A stretch of 64,000 nt of DNA. Source: Candidatus Harrysmithiimonas galli. GTDB taxonomy: Bacteria; Bacillota; Bacilli; CAJFEE01. Where the stretch lies: NCBI GenBank assembly GCA_904373265.1, contig CAJFEE010000010.1, positions 81,631 through 145,630 on the forward strand. The letters are read 5' to 3'. A program made the translations under genes and the position numbers. The notes beneath the pieces were generated by a model that was given only the letters and a program-made list of their open reading frames with translations, did not search any database and was not told the DNA's origin. Positions within the stretch are counted from its first letter, which is position 1, and each line of letters starts with the position of its first letter. Below, one piece after another: positions 1 to 8,944 of this stretch.

Positions 1-261
1 CTGATACCAAGTCCGCATGTCACTAATAATCATCAAGAGAAAAATGCACGTGTACTTGAAGAACATGGTGCATGCAAGGTAATTTTAGAGTCGGAACTGA
101 CTGGTGAGAAATTAAAGCAGGCGATTGAATCTTTGTTACAAGATGAAGATGAATTGAAAAGAATGAGTGAAGGCTCTTTTACATTAGGTGTTCGTGATTC
201 AATTGAACGTTTTGATATGTTGATCCAAGAAATCAAAAATAATAGAGGATGTGGGGGATAA
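1..261 (+). CDS. murG: MurG, C-terminal end only (UDP-GlcNAc--lipid I transferase)
   Basis: The last 86 codons of MurG, cut by the window edge. MurG is the peripheral inner-face membrane glycosyltransferase that adds GlcNAc to lipid I to make lipid II. The opening residues LIPSPHVTNNHQEKNAR match the conserved MurG block near the donor sugar-nucleotide site, and the remainder is the helical C-terminal tail. Reading frame 1 is open from base 1 to TAA at 259-261. The 3' end overlaps the start of murB, as in the Bacillus dcw cluster. Family assignment is firm because of the PSPHVTNNHQ motif and the murB neighbour; nothing can be said about the N-terminal domain. Confidence 0.93.
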   Translation: MIPSPHVTNNHQEKNARVLEEHGACKVILESELTGEKLKQAIESLLQDEDELKRMSEGSFTLGVRDSIERFDMLIQEIKNNRGCGG

Positions 262-1156
262 GTTGCAGTCACTTTTTCAAGATTATTTTGCAGGGCAATT
301 GCGTTTTGATGAACCTTTAAGCCGACACACGACCATCCGTGTTGGAGGTCCTGCTGATATGTTACTGATTCCAAAAAATATTTCTGATATTTTACAAGCC
401 CTTCGACTGGCAAAAGAACAAAATCTTCCCATAAAAGTAATTGGTAAAGGTTCAAACCTCCTAGTTTCAGATGCAGGGATCCGAGGGCTTGTTTTAAAAA
501 TATCTGATACACTGGATACACTCCAAATTGAAGGAAATGAAATAACAATCGGAGCCGGACATGGGTTATCCAAATTGGCATTTCGATTAGGAAAAAAGGG
601 TTTTTCTGGTTTGGAATTTGCATCGGGAATCCCAGGTTCTATCGGTGGAGCAGTATACATGAATGCTGGTGCACATGGTAAGGATATGGCTCAGATTATT
701 CACAAAGTGCAAGTTATTGATGAAAAATGTCATTGTTTTTGGTTATCACATGATGAAATGCAATTTGCTTACCGTACATCTGTCCTTCAGTCACAGAGCC
801 TGTATTGTATTCAAGTGGTTTTACTTTTAGAAAAAAGTAATCAAGAACAAATTATACTTGAAACCGAAAAAAATAAAACTTATCGTCAGAAAACGCAACC
901 GATTGACTTTCCCAATTGTGGGAGTGTGTTCCGAAATCCATTGCCAAATTATGCCGGAAAATTGATTGAAGATGCGGGATTGAAAGGATATCGTATCGGA
1001 AATGCTATGGTATCTGAAAAACATGCAAATTTTATTGTTAATATTGGTGGCGCAACTGCCAAAGATATATTAGATTTAATTTCGTATATACAAGAGAAAG
1101 TTGAAACTTTATATCAAATCCGTTTGCAAACTGAAGTTGAAATCGTTGGAAAATAA
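251..1156 (+). CDS. murB: UDP-N-acetylenolpyruvoylglucosamine reductase MurB
   Basis: FAD-dependent, NADPH-using reductase that converts UDP-GlcNAc-enolpyruvate to UDP-MurNAc in the cytoplasm. The N-terminal FAD-binding PCMH-type fold shows IRVGGPADM, GKGSNLLVSD and SGIPGSIGGAVYMNAGAHG. The C-terminal substrate domain has NCGSVFRNP with the catalytic Ser and AGKLIEDAGLKG, and a late Glu in TEVEIVG. At about 300 aa it is the usual Gram-positive type length. The GTG at 251 overlaps murG; a TTG at 263 has a better-spaced GGGGGA in front of it and may be the true start. The next gene is divIB, as in the B. subtilis dcw order. Confidence 0.95.
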   Translation: MGDKLQSLFQDYFAGQLRFDEPLSRHTTIRVGGPADMLLIPKNISDILQALRLAKEQNLPIKVIGKGSNLLVSDAGIRGLVLKISDTLDTLQIEGNEITIGAGHGLSKLAFRLGKKGFSGLEFASGIPGSIGGAVYMNAGAHGKDMAQIIHKVQVIDEKCHCFWLSHDEMQFAYRTSVLQSQSLYCIQVVLLLEKSNQEQIILETEKNKTYRQKTQPIDFPNCGSVFRNPLPNYAGKLIEDAGLKGYRIGNAMVSEKHANFIVNIGGATAKDILDLISYIQEKVETLYQIRLQTEVEIVGK

Positions 1157-1164
1157 AAAGCAAC

Positions 1165-1214
1165 AAAAAACTGAAAAATATCTGTTATAATATAGGTATT
1201 ATTTCAGTTTTTTT
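1165..1214 (+). terminator. Possible weak terminator after murB
   Basis: AAAAAACTGAAA at 1165-1176 can pair with TTTCAGTTTTTT at 1202-1213. A T run follows the stem. The loop is long (25 nt) and contains TTATAATATAG, so the same stretch might instead carry a -10 element for divIB. Low to moderate confidence. Confidence 0.35.
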
Positions 1215-1365
1215 GTTTGCGATTTTTTGGTATGATAAAAGATACGTTGCAGAAATATATTTGTTTTAAATTGAAGGTAGCATTGATTTTGAAATTGTTC
1301 TATCCTGCGTGCATCTCCATTGAATCAGATAAGGAAACCTGAAGATTTGGAAAGGTTGAAAGAAA

Positions 1366-2118
1366 ATGGATGAAACAAAAATCATTTCCTTAGAGGAGAG
1401 AATTCCGAAATTCAGAAAAAGAAGACGAAAAAAAATCAATCGAATATTGATTCTTTATATTAGTATTTTTTTTCTGTTGGCATTGGGGATTTTATATTTT
1501 CAGTCTTCTTTAAGTGAAGTAAAAAAAATAGAAATTATCGGTGTGGAAACGATTGACCATAAAACGGTAAAAGAATGGTCTGAAATTCAAATAGGTTCTA
1601 ATATTTGGAATGTTCATACAACGAAGGTAGAACAAAACATTCAGAAAAACACCAATCTGATTAAAGAAGTTACAGTAACACGAAAACTTCCAACAACCAT
1701 TTCCATTGAAATCAAAGAACGAAAAAGAGTAGCTTTACTGAAAACAGAAGAGGGATTTCAGACTTTGTTGGAAAATGGTGCAGTTTTAAAAGGATGGGAG
1801 CTTTCAGTTGAGAAAATCAAAGGACCAGTTTTAATTGGTTGGGAGCAAGGAACACATTTAGATGATTTAATTCAACAATTGTATCAAATTCCAGATAGTG
1901 TTTTAAAATCTATTTCTGAAATCCATCCAATGGATTCGTCTAAAGTGTCAAATGCGCTTCGCTTGTATATGAATGATGGTTACGAGGTTCACGCATCAAT
2001 CGTTGACTTGGCAGAGAAGATTCGCTTGTATCCTTCCATTGTTGCTACATTAGAAAAAAACCAAAAGGGATATATTGATCTTAGTGTTGGTGCCTTTTTT
2101 AAGGAATATGAATCATAA
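1366..2118 (+). CDS. divIB: Cell division protein DivIB/FtsQ
   Basis: Bitopic membrane divisome protein that works with DivIC and FtsL to stabilise the septal peptidoglycan synthase complex. A basic cytoplasmic N-terminus (FRKRRRKK) precedes one transmembrane segment at about residues 27-46. A POTRA domain follows (about 50-120, VKKIEIIGVETI through TISIEIKERKRVALL), then the beta domain. The 250-aa length is typical. The start is ATG after an AAAGGTTGAAAG stretch. It sits between murB and two DUF881 genes, exactly as in B. subtilis. Recognition rests on the basic-TM-POTRA layout and position. Confidence 0.9.
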   Translation: MDETKIISLEERIPKFRKRRRKKINRILILYISIFFLLALGILYFQSSLSEVKKIEIIGVETIDHKTVKEWSEIQIGSNIWNVHTTKVEQNIQKNTNLIKEVTVTRKLPTTISIEIKERKRVALLKTEEGFQTLLENGAVLKGWELSVEKIKGPVLIGWEQGTHLDDLIQQLYQIPDSVLKSISEIHPMDSSKVSNALRLYMNDGYEVHASIVDLAEKIRLYPSIVATLEKNQKGYIDLSVGAFFKEYES

Positions 2119-2136
2119 AATAAAGAGGGACTTATA

Positions 2137-2862
2137 ATGAAAACAAAAGATAGGAAAACAATGGTTTTATATACGATTGTATCTTTGCTTGTAGGCTTTT
2201 TAATTAGTTATTCCTATCAATTGACAAAAGAAGAAAGTGTGAAAGAAACAGAACCTAAGAAAGTTTGGACGCAAGAGTATAAATATCAGAAAAAATTAGA
2301 AGAAAAAATTGAAGAAAACAAAGTGTTTGAGATGCGACTAAATGAGGTACAGGAATCTATAAGAAAAATTGAAAAACAGTTGGCTACTGATGAGGATCAT
2401 TTAAAATCATTGATTGAAACATTGAATGATTATCGCATGTACTTAGGTGAAATACCAGTGAAAGGAAGAGGCATTGAGTTGATTTTGTCAGATGCATCTT
2501 ATTCTCCAGCAGATGGTACAGTGAATCGTTATTTGGTTCATGAACAGCATATTTATAAGGTACTTAATGAATTATACATATCTGGAGCCATTGCCATTTC
2601 TGTCAATCAACAGCGGTTGACCAAAACCTCCTATATCAAATGTATTGGTCCAGTTTTATCGATTGACGGATATGAACATCCAGCTCCTTTTGTAATTCAG
2701 GCAATTGGAAACCCGAATACATTGGAAAAATCTCTTTTATTATCTGGTGGTGTAATAGATCAATTGAGGTATGATCATGTAGATGTACAGTTGAAAAAAC
2801 TTGATGAGATAAAAATGGATACAGTGATTCAGACTATTGAGCCAAAGGAGTCAAAAAAGTGA
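2137..2862 (+). CDS. ylxW: DUF881 family protein (YlxW-like)
   Basis: Membrane-anchored DUF881 protein of unknown biochemical function, found in pairs in Bacillota division clusters. It has one N-terminal membrane span (about residues 9-25), a coiled-coil region (about 45-95, rich in E/K), then the DUF881 domain with VKGRGIELILSDA and a GAIAISVNQQRL block. The 241-aa length is ordinary. Its stop overlaps the next gene's GTG by 4 bases, so the two DUF881 proteins are probably translationally coupled. The symbol comes from position between divIB and sbp; the match to YlxW rather than YlxX rests on order only. Confidence 0.82.
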   Translation: MKTKDRKTMVLYTIVSLLVGFLISYSYQLTKEESVKETEPKKVWTQEYKYQKKLEEKIEENKVFEMRLNEVQESIRKIEKQLATDEDHLKSLIETLNDYRMYLGEIPVKGRGIELILSDASYSPADGTVNRYLVHEQHIYKVLNELYISGAIAISVNQQRLTKTSYIKCIGPVLSIDGYEHPAPFVIQAIGNPNTLEKSLLLSGGVIDQLRYDHVDVQLKKLDEIKMDTVIQTIEPKESKK

Positions 2863-3563
2863 AGAAAAAAATTCATTTCAGTCTGGCTGCTGTAACCTTC
2901 TTTTTTGGTTTATTGCTCGCTGTTCAATATACAAATGTACAAGATCCAATTGTTGTAGATACAAGAGATATTAATCAATTGAGAGATGAGCTGAAAAAGC
3001 AGGAAGAATTGCAGACCCATTTGGTAGCTGAAATTAAAAAAAATGAAGCCCAGCTAGAATCTTTTCATATGAGTTTAGACAATGAATACGCAGATGTTTT
3101 AAATGAAAATATTGATCAACGTCGCGAAGAAATCGGTTTGACCGAGGTAAAAGGAAAAGGTTTGATGATCACAATTGATGTAATGGATTTTGGCATTGTT
3201 TCTGACAATTTTACGCCTTATTTATCACCAGATTTACTCAATCGTTTTTTAAATGAATTGAAATCATTAGGTGCTGAGGAAATTTGTGTTGGAGATGAAA
3301 GAATCATTGCAACCAGTGCGGTTCGGGAAGTAAATGGGCGTGTACTGCTCAATCATACACCTTTACCGTCTTTTCCGATTGAGATCAAAATCATTACAAA
3401 CCATCCATTACGAATGGAAAGTGGGCTAGATATTTCATATATCCAAGACGATTTTGCCTTGGAAAATCTGCAAATGAAAATTTCAAAAGTAGATGAAATA
3501 ATAACACTTCCTGCGTATTCTAAGCCCATACATTTTCAAGGAATTGAGTCAAATGAAAAATAG
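2859..3563 (+). CDS. ylxX: DUF881 family protein (YlxX-like)
   Basis: The second DUF881 protein. It has an N-terminal membrane span at about residues 6-22, a short charged coiled coil (LRDELKKQEELQTHLV), then the DUF881 core with VKGKGLMITIDVMD and an AEEICVGDERIIATSAVR block. GTG start overlapping the upstream stop as GTGA. The paralogous neighbour has the same layout, which suggests an old tandem duplication and perhaps a heteromeric partner. Function is not known. The following gene is sbp, as expected for the Bacillus order. Confidence 0.82.
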   Translation: MKKKIHFSLAAVTFFFGLLLAVQYTNVQDPIVVDTRDINQLRDELKKQEELQTHLVAEIKKNEAQLESFHMSLDNEYADVLNENIDQRREEIGLTEVKGKGLMITIDVMDFGIVSDNFTPYLSPDLLNRFLNELKSLGAEEICVGDERIIATSAVREVNGRVLLNHTPLPSFPIEIKIITNHPLRMESGLDISYIQDDFALENLQMKISKVDEIITLPAYSKPIHFQGIESNEK

Positions 3564-3576
3564 GGGGTTGGAGTGA

Positions 3577-3927
3577 ATGTGGCTTCCTGCAGTAGGTCTA
3601 ATATTGGGTATTATTTTAGGAGCGATATTGGACATTCGAATTCCTAGTGTGTATTTAAATTATTTATCAATCGCTGTTTTGGCTTCGCTTGACACCATTG
3701 TGGGAGGCATTCGGGCACATTTACAGCATGTGTATGATGAGAAGGTTTTTGTTTCTGGCTTCTTTTTTAATATTATTTTAGCTGTAGGTTTAGCTTTTCT
3801 CGGTGTACAACTTGGTGTAGACTTATATTTGGCAGCTATATTTGCATTTGGTGTAAGATTGTTTCAAAATATTGCTGTGATTCGCAGGATTTTATTGAAA
3901 AAATATGAAATGCGTAAGGAAAAATAG
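3577..3927 (+). CDS. sbp: Small basic protein Sbp (DUF1290)
   Basis: A 116-aa integral membrane protein with three to four hydrophobic segments (about 2-20, 26-45, 60-80, 82-98), of the DUF1290 family that lies before ftsA in many Bacillota. Conserved-looking blocks are GIILGAILDIRIP and ASLDTIVGGIRAHL. The start ATG follows GGGGGTTGGAG at 3563-3573. Its role is not established beyond its link to division genes. Assignment rests on length, hydrophobicity, the DTIVGGIRA block and position. Confidence 0.87.
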   Translation: MWLPAVGLILGIILGAILDIRIPSVYLNYLSIAVLASLDTIVGGIRAHLQHVYDEKVFVSGFFFNIILAVGLAFLGVQLGVDLYLAAIFAFGVRLFQNIAVIRRILLKKYEMRKEK

Positions 3928-3933
3928 GTGGAA

Positions 3934-3962
3934 AAAGGGATTTTAGGTGACTTGTAGAATAT
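3934..3962 (+). promoter_or_regulatory. Sigma-H-like promoter upstream of ftsAZ
   Basis: AAAGGGATT (3934-3942) differs at one position from the sigma-H -35 consensus RWAGGAWWT. After 13 bases comes AGAATAT (3956-3962), matching the sigma-H GAAT -10. B. subtilis ftsAZ is known to have a sigma-H promoter used at the onset of sporulation, and this sits in the corresponding place. Inference from consensus only. Confidence 0.45.
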
Positions 3963-4016
3963 GAATATTTATCAAATGTTTATGATAGATGGAAGAACAC
4001 TGCGGAGGTGTACGTT

Positions 4017-5312
4017 TTGAATCGGCAAGAATTGTATATTAGTCTGGACGTGGGAACTTCTACAACAAAGGTTGTTGTAGCAGAAATACTTGGCGATGAT
4101 TTAAATATTATTGGTGCATGCTATGTGAAATCAAAAGGGATTCGTAAAGGATCTGTCATTGATATAGATGAAACCATTCAAACGATCAATCAAGCAATGA
4201 AGCAAATGGAATTAATTGTGGATTTGAAGATTGCAAATGTATTGCTTTGTGTATCATCGATTGGTGTTGAGCTAAGCCCATGTTTTGGCGTCGTTGCTGT
4301 TGCCAATCAGGATAAAGAAATTATGACCGAAGATGTATCACGTGTATTGGATGCGGCAAGTGTTGTTTCTCTTTCGCAGGATAAAGAATTCTTAACCGTT
4401 ATCCCGAATCGTTTTACAGTCGATGGAGTTGATGAAATCAAAGATCCGCGCGGGATGATTGGTATACGTTTAGAAATGAACGGAACCCTGGTTACTGTGA
4501 AGAAAACAAGCTTTTATAATATTATTCGCTGTGTTGAACGCGCGGGATTGGAAATATTGGAGCCCTTTTTACAAACCTTGGGGGCAAGTGCGTTAAGTTT
4601 ATCAAAAGAGGAATGTGAATTAGGTGCAGTTTTAATTGATTTTGGGGGCGGTACAACAACAGTCTCCTATTATCTTGATGGTTGTTTACAGGATACGGTT
4701 GTTATGCTGTTTGGGAGCGATTTAATTACTAAAGATTTATCAACTGTTTTGGAAACTTCATTTGAAGAAGCAGAAAGAATAAAGGAAAAATATGGTCGAG
4801 CTTATTTGCCTGCTGCCGATCCAAATCAAGTTGTTGATGTGAAAATTTTAGGGACACAGGAACAACACCAGTTTACTCAATATGAAATAACTGATATTAT
4901 AGAAGCGAGGATGGAAGAAATATTCCGTTTTATTTATCAGACATTAGATCATATGGGAATTGGACAAGCACCACACTCCATTGTAATCAGTGGTGGTGGT
5001 GCGATGATGCATGGTATATATGAGTTGGCTCAGGAAATTTTTGATACACGTGTGCGTGTCTATGTTCCCGATTTTATCGGGGTTCGTAATGCAATGTATA
5101 CAAATGCACTTGGAACCATTCTTTTTGCACATCAGTATGGGAAATTAACCGGACAAAAGTTTCATATGGGGATTAAAAATATGACGGTACAGGAGGATGC
5201 ACCGTTGATTCATCATATGTCGAAGAAAAGACAAGAACAGGAACCAAAAGAAGTAAAAACAAAAGGCGAAAAAGCAGCGCTTAAAAAGATTTTCAAATAT
5301 TTTTGGGATTAA
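4017..5312 (+). CDS. ftsA: Cell division protein FtsA
   Basis: Actin-like ATPase that tethers FtsZ to the membrane and recruits late divisome proteins. Phosphate-1 motif ISLDVGTSTTKVVVAE is at about residues 7-22, phosphate-2 IDFGGGTTTVSYY near 210, and the adenosine motif IVISGGGAMMHG near 322. The basic amphipathic tail ending KKIFKYFWD is the expected membrane-targeting helix. I place the start at TTG 4017 because GGAGG lies at 4004-4008, eight bases ahead; an in-frame GTG at 4008 overlaps that site and is less likely. ftsZ follows 34 bases later, so co-transcription is expected. Confidence 0.95.
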   Translation: MNRQELYISLDVGTSTTKVVVAEILGDDLNIIGACYVKSKGIRKGSVIDIDETIQTINQAMKQMELIVDLKIANVLLCVSSIGVELSPCFGVVAVANQDKEIMTEDVSRVLDAASVVSLSQDKEFLTVIPNRFTVDGVDEIKDPRGMIGIRLEMNGTLVTVKKTSFYNIIRCVERAGLEILEPFLQTLGASALSLSKEECELGAVLIDFGGGTTTVSYYLDGCLQDTVVMLFGSDLITKDLSTVLETSFEEAERIKEKYGRAYLPAADPNQVVDVKILGTQEQHQFTQYEITDIIEARMEEIFRFIYQTLDHMGIGQAPHSIVISGGGAMMHGIYELAQEIFDTRVRVYVPDFIGVRNAMYTNALGTILFAHQYGKLTGQKFHMGIKNMTVQEDAPLIHHMSKKRQEQEPKEVKTKGEKAALKKIFKYFWD

Positions 5313-5346
5313 TTAGGCGCTTATCATGAGCAGGAGGAAACGAAAT

Positions 5347-6495
5347 ATGGACTTTGACAATAATTTTGACCAGGCTGCCGTTATTAAAGTCATTGGTGTT
5401 GGCGGCGGAGGGAATAACGCAGTAAACCGAATGATTGAGCATGGTGTAGACGGTGTTGAGTTTATTGCGGTAAATACAGATGCACAGGCATTAAAGCTGT
5501 CTCAAGCGGAAACAAAATTACAAATCGGTGTAAAACTAACACGCGGACTGGGTGCTGGAGGGAATCCTGAAATCGGGATGAAATCTGCCGAAGAAAGTAA
5601 GGAACAAATTGAGGAAGTTTTGCGTGGTGCGGACATGGTGTTTGTAACAGCAGGCATGGGCGGTGGAACTGGTACTGGAGCTGCACCAGTTATTGCAAAG
5701 ATAGCAAAAGATGCAGGTGCACTTACAGTCGGTGTTGTCACACGTCCATTTGCTTTTGAGCAACGAAAAAGAAGTGTACAGGCATTTAATGGGATTAATA
5801 ATTTGAAGGAAAATGTGGATACATTAATTGTTATTCCGAATGACCGCTTATTGGAAATTGTAGATAAAAATACGCCATTATTGGAAGCTTTTCGTGAGGC
5901 TGATAATGTATTGCGTCAAGGGGTTCAAGGGATTTCGGATTTGATTTCCAATCCAGGACTTATTAATGCGGATTTTGCGGATGTAAAAACAATTATGTCT
6001 ATACATGGAATGGCTCTTATGGGAATTGGTATTGCAACTGGTGAAAATCGTGCAATTGAAGCAGCAAGAAAAGCAATTTCATCTCCATTACTTGAAGTAT
6101 CCATTGATGGTGCCAAAGGTGTGTTGATGAATGTAACTGGTGGCTTATCAGCTAGCCTACATGAATTTCGTGAGGCTGCAGATATTGTATCCAATCTGGT
6201 TGATCCGGATTGTAACTTTATTTTCGGTTCCGTTTTAAATCCAGATTTGAATGATGAAATTATTGTTACTGTCATTGCAACCGGATTTGATCAGAATGAA
6301 AAGCGACCAGCAGAAACACAACCATTGATGGCACGCGGTCATGATTCGCTTTCTAATACACAACAACAACGTTCCGAGAGGGATAGATTAAAAACTTCTC
6401 CTGCAAAATCAAGACCGATTTCACGTTCAGAGGGAAATACGATTGATTATGATTGGGGAGACATTCCAGATTTTGTCCGGAAGCGTCAAAAATAA
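5347..6495 (+). CDS. ftsZ: Cell division protein FtsZ
   Basis: Tubulin-like GTPase that forms the Z ring. Visible motifs are [15 protein letters not shown], the tubulin signature [13 protein letters not shown] and the T7 loop [12 protein letters not shown]. The C-terminal peptide [11 protein letters not shown] is close to the canonical FtsA/SepF-binding tail. ATG 5347 is preferred because AGGAGG lies at 5332-5337; an upstream in-frame ATG at 5326 lacks a site and would place that AGGAGG inside the gene. The 382-aa length is typical. SepF, encoded at 16.6 kb, is a predicted partner of the same C-terminal peptide. A strong terminator follows. Confidence 0.98.
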   Translation: MDFDNNFDQAAVIKVIGVGGGGNNAVNRMIEHGVDGVEFIAVNTDAQALKLSQAETKLQIGVKLTRGLGAGGNPEIGMKSAEESKEQIEEVLRGADMVFVTAGMGGGTGTGAAPVIAKIAKDAGALTVGVVTRPFAFEQRKRSVQAFNGINNLKENVDTLIVIPNDRLLEIVDKNTPLLEAFREADNVLRQGVQGISDLISNPGLINADFADVKTIMSIHGMALMGIGIATGENRAIEAARKAISSPLLEVSIDGAKGVLMNVTGGLSASLHEFREAADIVSNLVDPDCNFIFGSVLNPDLNDEIIVTVIATGFDQNEKRPAETQPLMARGHDSLSNTQQQRSERDRLKTSPAKSRPISRSEGNTIDYDWGDIPDFVRKRQK

Positions 6496-6507
6496 TAGTT
6501 TCAATGG

Positions 6508-6549
6508 AAACAACCACAAATGCGGCAAAGCATATGTGGTTGTTTTATT
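6508..6549 (+). terminator. Rho-independent terminator after ftsZ
   Basis: AAACAACCACA (6508-6518) pairs with TGTGGTTGTTT (6535-6545), loop 16 nt, followed by a T-rich TTATTG. This closes the divIB-ftsZ unit. Confidence 0.85.
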
Positions 6550-6929
6550 GAATAAAAAATTTATTTTTTATTTATTGATATATTTCTAAATAATAAAATT
6601 AAAAATTAAAAAATTAATAATGTATTTTTTATAAAATATTTTAAAAATAATTGTATAAAGTATTAGCATATTAAAAAAATATATATAAAACAAGAAGATA
6701 GACCTATTTCTTAAGAAGAATGATTTACATGTAATTTTTCATTTGGCTCACTTTTTATTCCAAATCATTTTCATTTCTGTTTTATGATCTAGTTGGAAGA
6801 AGAAATAAAAGATGAGGTATGAGTATATATTTTTAGAGAATATAAAAAGTATTTTTGTTGTTTTAAATATAGTTATAAAAACTATATTGACAGCTTCTAT
6901 ATACTATATTATATTTTATATATGTTTAT
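6550..6929. other. AT-rich intergenic stretch, no gene seen
   Basis: About 380 bases, very rich in A and T. In this position B. subtilis has bpr before spoIIGA; no trace of a protease gene is visible. It presumably holds the promoter of the DUF1836 gene, but so many TATAAT-like words occur that I cannot choose one. Confidence 0.6.
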
Positions 6930-6944
6930 GGGGTGATGGATTCA

Positions 6945-7496
6945 ATGTCAGAACAAATGATGAATATGCACTGGCTGACAGAAATGGTAAACTATCATTT
7001 ACCTAGATGGGAAGAACTGCCAGAAATTGATTTATATATGGATCAAGTTTTACATTTTATTGAAAAGTATGCAATTTTTCCAGTTGATGAAGAAGGACAA
7101 AGCATTACAAAATCAATGATTAATAATTATGTCAAGCTTGGTTTGATGCCTAAGCCGATAAAGAAGAAATATTCTCGTACACATGTTGCTTATTTGATTG
7201 CCATTACAACTTTGAAGCAAGTATTAACCATTTCTGAGGTACAGCAAGCTTGCATTCAACAAATCAAAAAATGTGGAGAAAGAGAATCTTATAATTTGTT
7301 TTGTCAAGAACAAGAAAACGCAATGAAATATGTAATCGGTAAAATGACCGGACAAAATTTCCTGGCAGATGAAATTCAAACAGAGAAATTGACTTCAGAA
7401 AATAGAACCATTAAATTGGCAACTTTGGCCTTTGCTAGTAAAGTGATGACACAAAAGATCATTCAATATGAAGCATTGGAACAATCAAATCTGTAG
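6945..7496 (+). CDS. DUF1836 protein, probable MerR-like winged-helix regulator
   Basis: A 183-aa protein of the DUF1836 family, found in Bacillota and thought to be a transcription regulator. The section SITKSMINNYVKLGLMP followed by KKYSRTHVAYLIAI looks like a MerR-type helix-turn-helix with its wing (about residues 45-85). The rest is helical with no recognisable ligand domain. Start ATG 6945 is chosen because GGGGTGAT ends at 6937; GTG 6933 and ATG 6936 fall inside that site. The gene stands alone between AT-rich spacers and a terminator. Target genes are unknown. Confidence 0.75.
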   Translation: MSEQMMNMHWLTEMVNYHLPRWEELPEIDLYMDQVLHFIEKYAIFPVDEEGQSITKSMINNYVKLGLMPKPIKKKYSRTHVAYLIAITTLKQVLTISEVQQACIQQIKKCGERESYNLFCQEQENAMKYVIGKMTGQNFLADEIQTEKLTSENRTIKLATLAFASKVMTQKIIQYEALEQSNL

Positions 7497-7565
7497 GCAC
7501 ATTTGGTTCTTGACTTATTGAGAATATACTTAATTTGATTCATAAATTTAATTTCTTATATAGAG

Positions 7566-7600
7566 TCGCTTGTCTATTTTGACAGGGCGATTTTTTGTTT
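7566..7600 (+). terminator. Terminator after the DUF1836 gene
   Basis: TCGCTTGTC (7566-7574) pairs with GACAGGGCGA (7581-7590) with one bulge, loop of six, then TTTTTTGTTT. Confidence 0.8.
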
Positions 7601-8189
7601 TAATTTTGTAAAATCGTAAATAAAATGATAAAAGCTTTTCAGGTAGTTTCGTTTCTTTTTGAGAGAGTAGATAACCAGGTTTGTTTGGATTTCTTTGTTT
7701 ACTTCTTCTGAAAAATAGATGGGCAAATTTATTTTTCTTGATGCAATAACCAAAACAATTTTTATAAAAATTTATGTAAAATGTTTGAGAACAGATTTTT
7801 TCGTATATCCGTTTGTTTCCTCTTTTCGCTTCTTTACAGTTATCGTTTTAGAAAATTGTTATCATTTAAAAATATTTATTTCTTTAAATAAGAATTATTA
7901 TTTTATTTGAGTCTTTTGAAATATTTAATTTTCCTTTATATACTGTATGAAGATTTTACTTGTTCAGAAGTATCTTAAACCCCATTGAATAGGATTATTA
8001 GCATTTATTTCTATTCACCTAAAAAGCAAGTGACAAAAAGAATTGTGTAAGGTACAATATGAATCAAAAATAACTTGCTATACAGAGATTTGTTAAAATG
8101 TTAATCCAGTTGTAAGGCTTTATGATAAAAAAATGATTTTAAGGAGACACTGTTTGAAAAAGAATAATACTTTGGAGATTGTAGGCTAA
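7601..8189. other. Intergenic stretch with no convincing gene
   Basis: About 590 bases of AT-rich DNA. A 63-codon open frame at 7719-7910 lacks a ribosome site and has low-complexity content, so I do not call it. At 8141-8189, AAGGAG is followed by TTG and eleven sense codons (8154-8189), which might be a leader peptide but is too short to support. Confidence 0.5.
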
Positions 8190-8227
8190 TGGGGAGGGTT
8201 ATGCAATATTTTCTCACATACTCCCCA
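8190..8227 (+). promoter_or_regulatory. Stem-loop in the leader of the GNAT gene
   Basis: TGGGGAG (8190-8196) pairs perfectly with CTCCCCA (8221-8227) across a 24-nt loop that itself contains a second GGG/CTC option. There is no T run, so this is not a standard terminator. It lies 36 bases before the acetyltransferase start. A short palindrome TTGACAGTCAA follows at about 8231-8241. A regulatory role is conjecture. Confidence 0.3.
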
Positions 8228-8262
8228 ATATTGACAGTCAACAATTTTTAGGAGGAAAATCC

Positions 8263-8889
8263 ATGAGTAAAGATGATTATATCATTCGTTTGGAAACATC
8301 TGCTGATTATCGTGAGGTAGAGAACTTAACACGAGAAGCATTTTGGAATATTTATCGCCCAGGATGTCTAGAACATTATTTGGTACACTGTTATCGTGAT
8401 CGAGAGGATTTTGTGCCAGAACTTGATTTTGTAATGGAGAAAGATGGAAAAATTATTGGTCATATCATGTATGTACGTGCAAAGATTCAGGCTGATGATG
8501 GCAGAGAAATTCCTATTATGACCTTTGGTCCGATTAGCATTATACCAGAGTATAAGCGTAAGGGTTATGGCAAAGCATTGCTTGACTATTCTATGGAGAA
8601 AGCAAAGGCACGTGGCGTAGGTGCACTCTGTATAGAAGGAAACATTGGATTTTATGGTAAATCTGGTTTTGTGGTTGCCAGTACAAAGGGAATCTACTAT
8701 CATACAAAATCGAGAAATGAGGAGGCTCCTTATTTTTTGCTCAAGGAACTGAAGGCAGGGTTCTTAGATGGCGTTACAGGCGTGTATTATGTGCCAGAAG
8801 GTTACTTTGTTGACGAGAAAGAAGCTGAAAAATTTGATGTACAGTTCCCACCAAAAAAGAAATTGAAGTTGCCTGGACAACTTGTGTAG
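8263..8889 (+). CDS. GNAT family N-acetyltransferase
   Basis: A 208-aa acetyl-CoA-dependent N-acetyltransferase. The N-terminal IRLETSADYREVENLTREAF is the usual start of GNAT proteins. Motif A, with the acetyl-CoA pyrophosphate loop, is IIPEYKRKGYGKALL at about residues 95-110. GNIGFYGKSGF matches motif B. A lysine/proline-rich tail (PPKKKLKLPG) extends past the fold. The substrate cannot be told from sequence. AGGAGG at 8251-8256 fixes the ATG. The gene is a single-gene unit between a hairpin leader and a strong terminator, placed within an otherwise conserved Bacillus-like gene order, so it may be an acquired gene. Confidence 0.85.
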   Translation: MSKDDYIIRLETSADYREVENLTREAFWNIYRPGCLEHYLVHCYRDREDFVPELDFVMEKDGKIIGHIMYVRAKIQADDGREIPIMTFGPISIIPEYKRKGYGKALLDYSMEKAKARGVGALCIEGNIGFYGKSGFVVASTKGIYYHTKSRNEEAPYFLLKELKAGFLDGVTGVYYVPEGYFVDEKEAEKFDVQFPPKKKLKLPGQLV

Positions 8890-8908
8890 ACAAAAATGAA
8901 TAAAAGGG

Positions 8909-8944
8909 AAGCCGGTAAGTCCCCCGTTGACTTATCGGCTTTTA
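8909..8944 (+). terminator. Terminator after the GNAT gene
   Basis: AAGCCGGTAAGTC (8909-8921) pairs with GACTTATCGGCTT (8929-8941), one G-T pair, loop of seven, short T tail. Confidence 0.85.

Noticed and set aside
6812..7006. 64-codon open frame overlapping the DUF1836 gene start
   Set aside because: No ribosome site, extremely AT-rich and overlapping the well-supported gene in another frame.
7719..7910. 63-codon open frame in the intergenic stretch
   Set aside because: No Shine-Dalgarno and random hydrophobic composition expected from AT-rich DNA.
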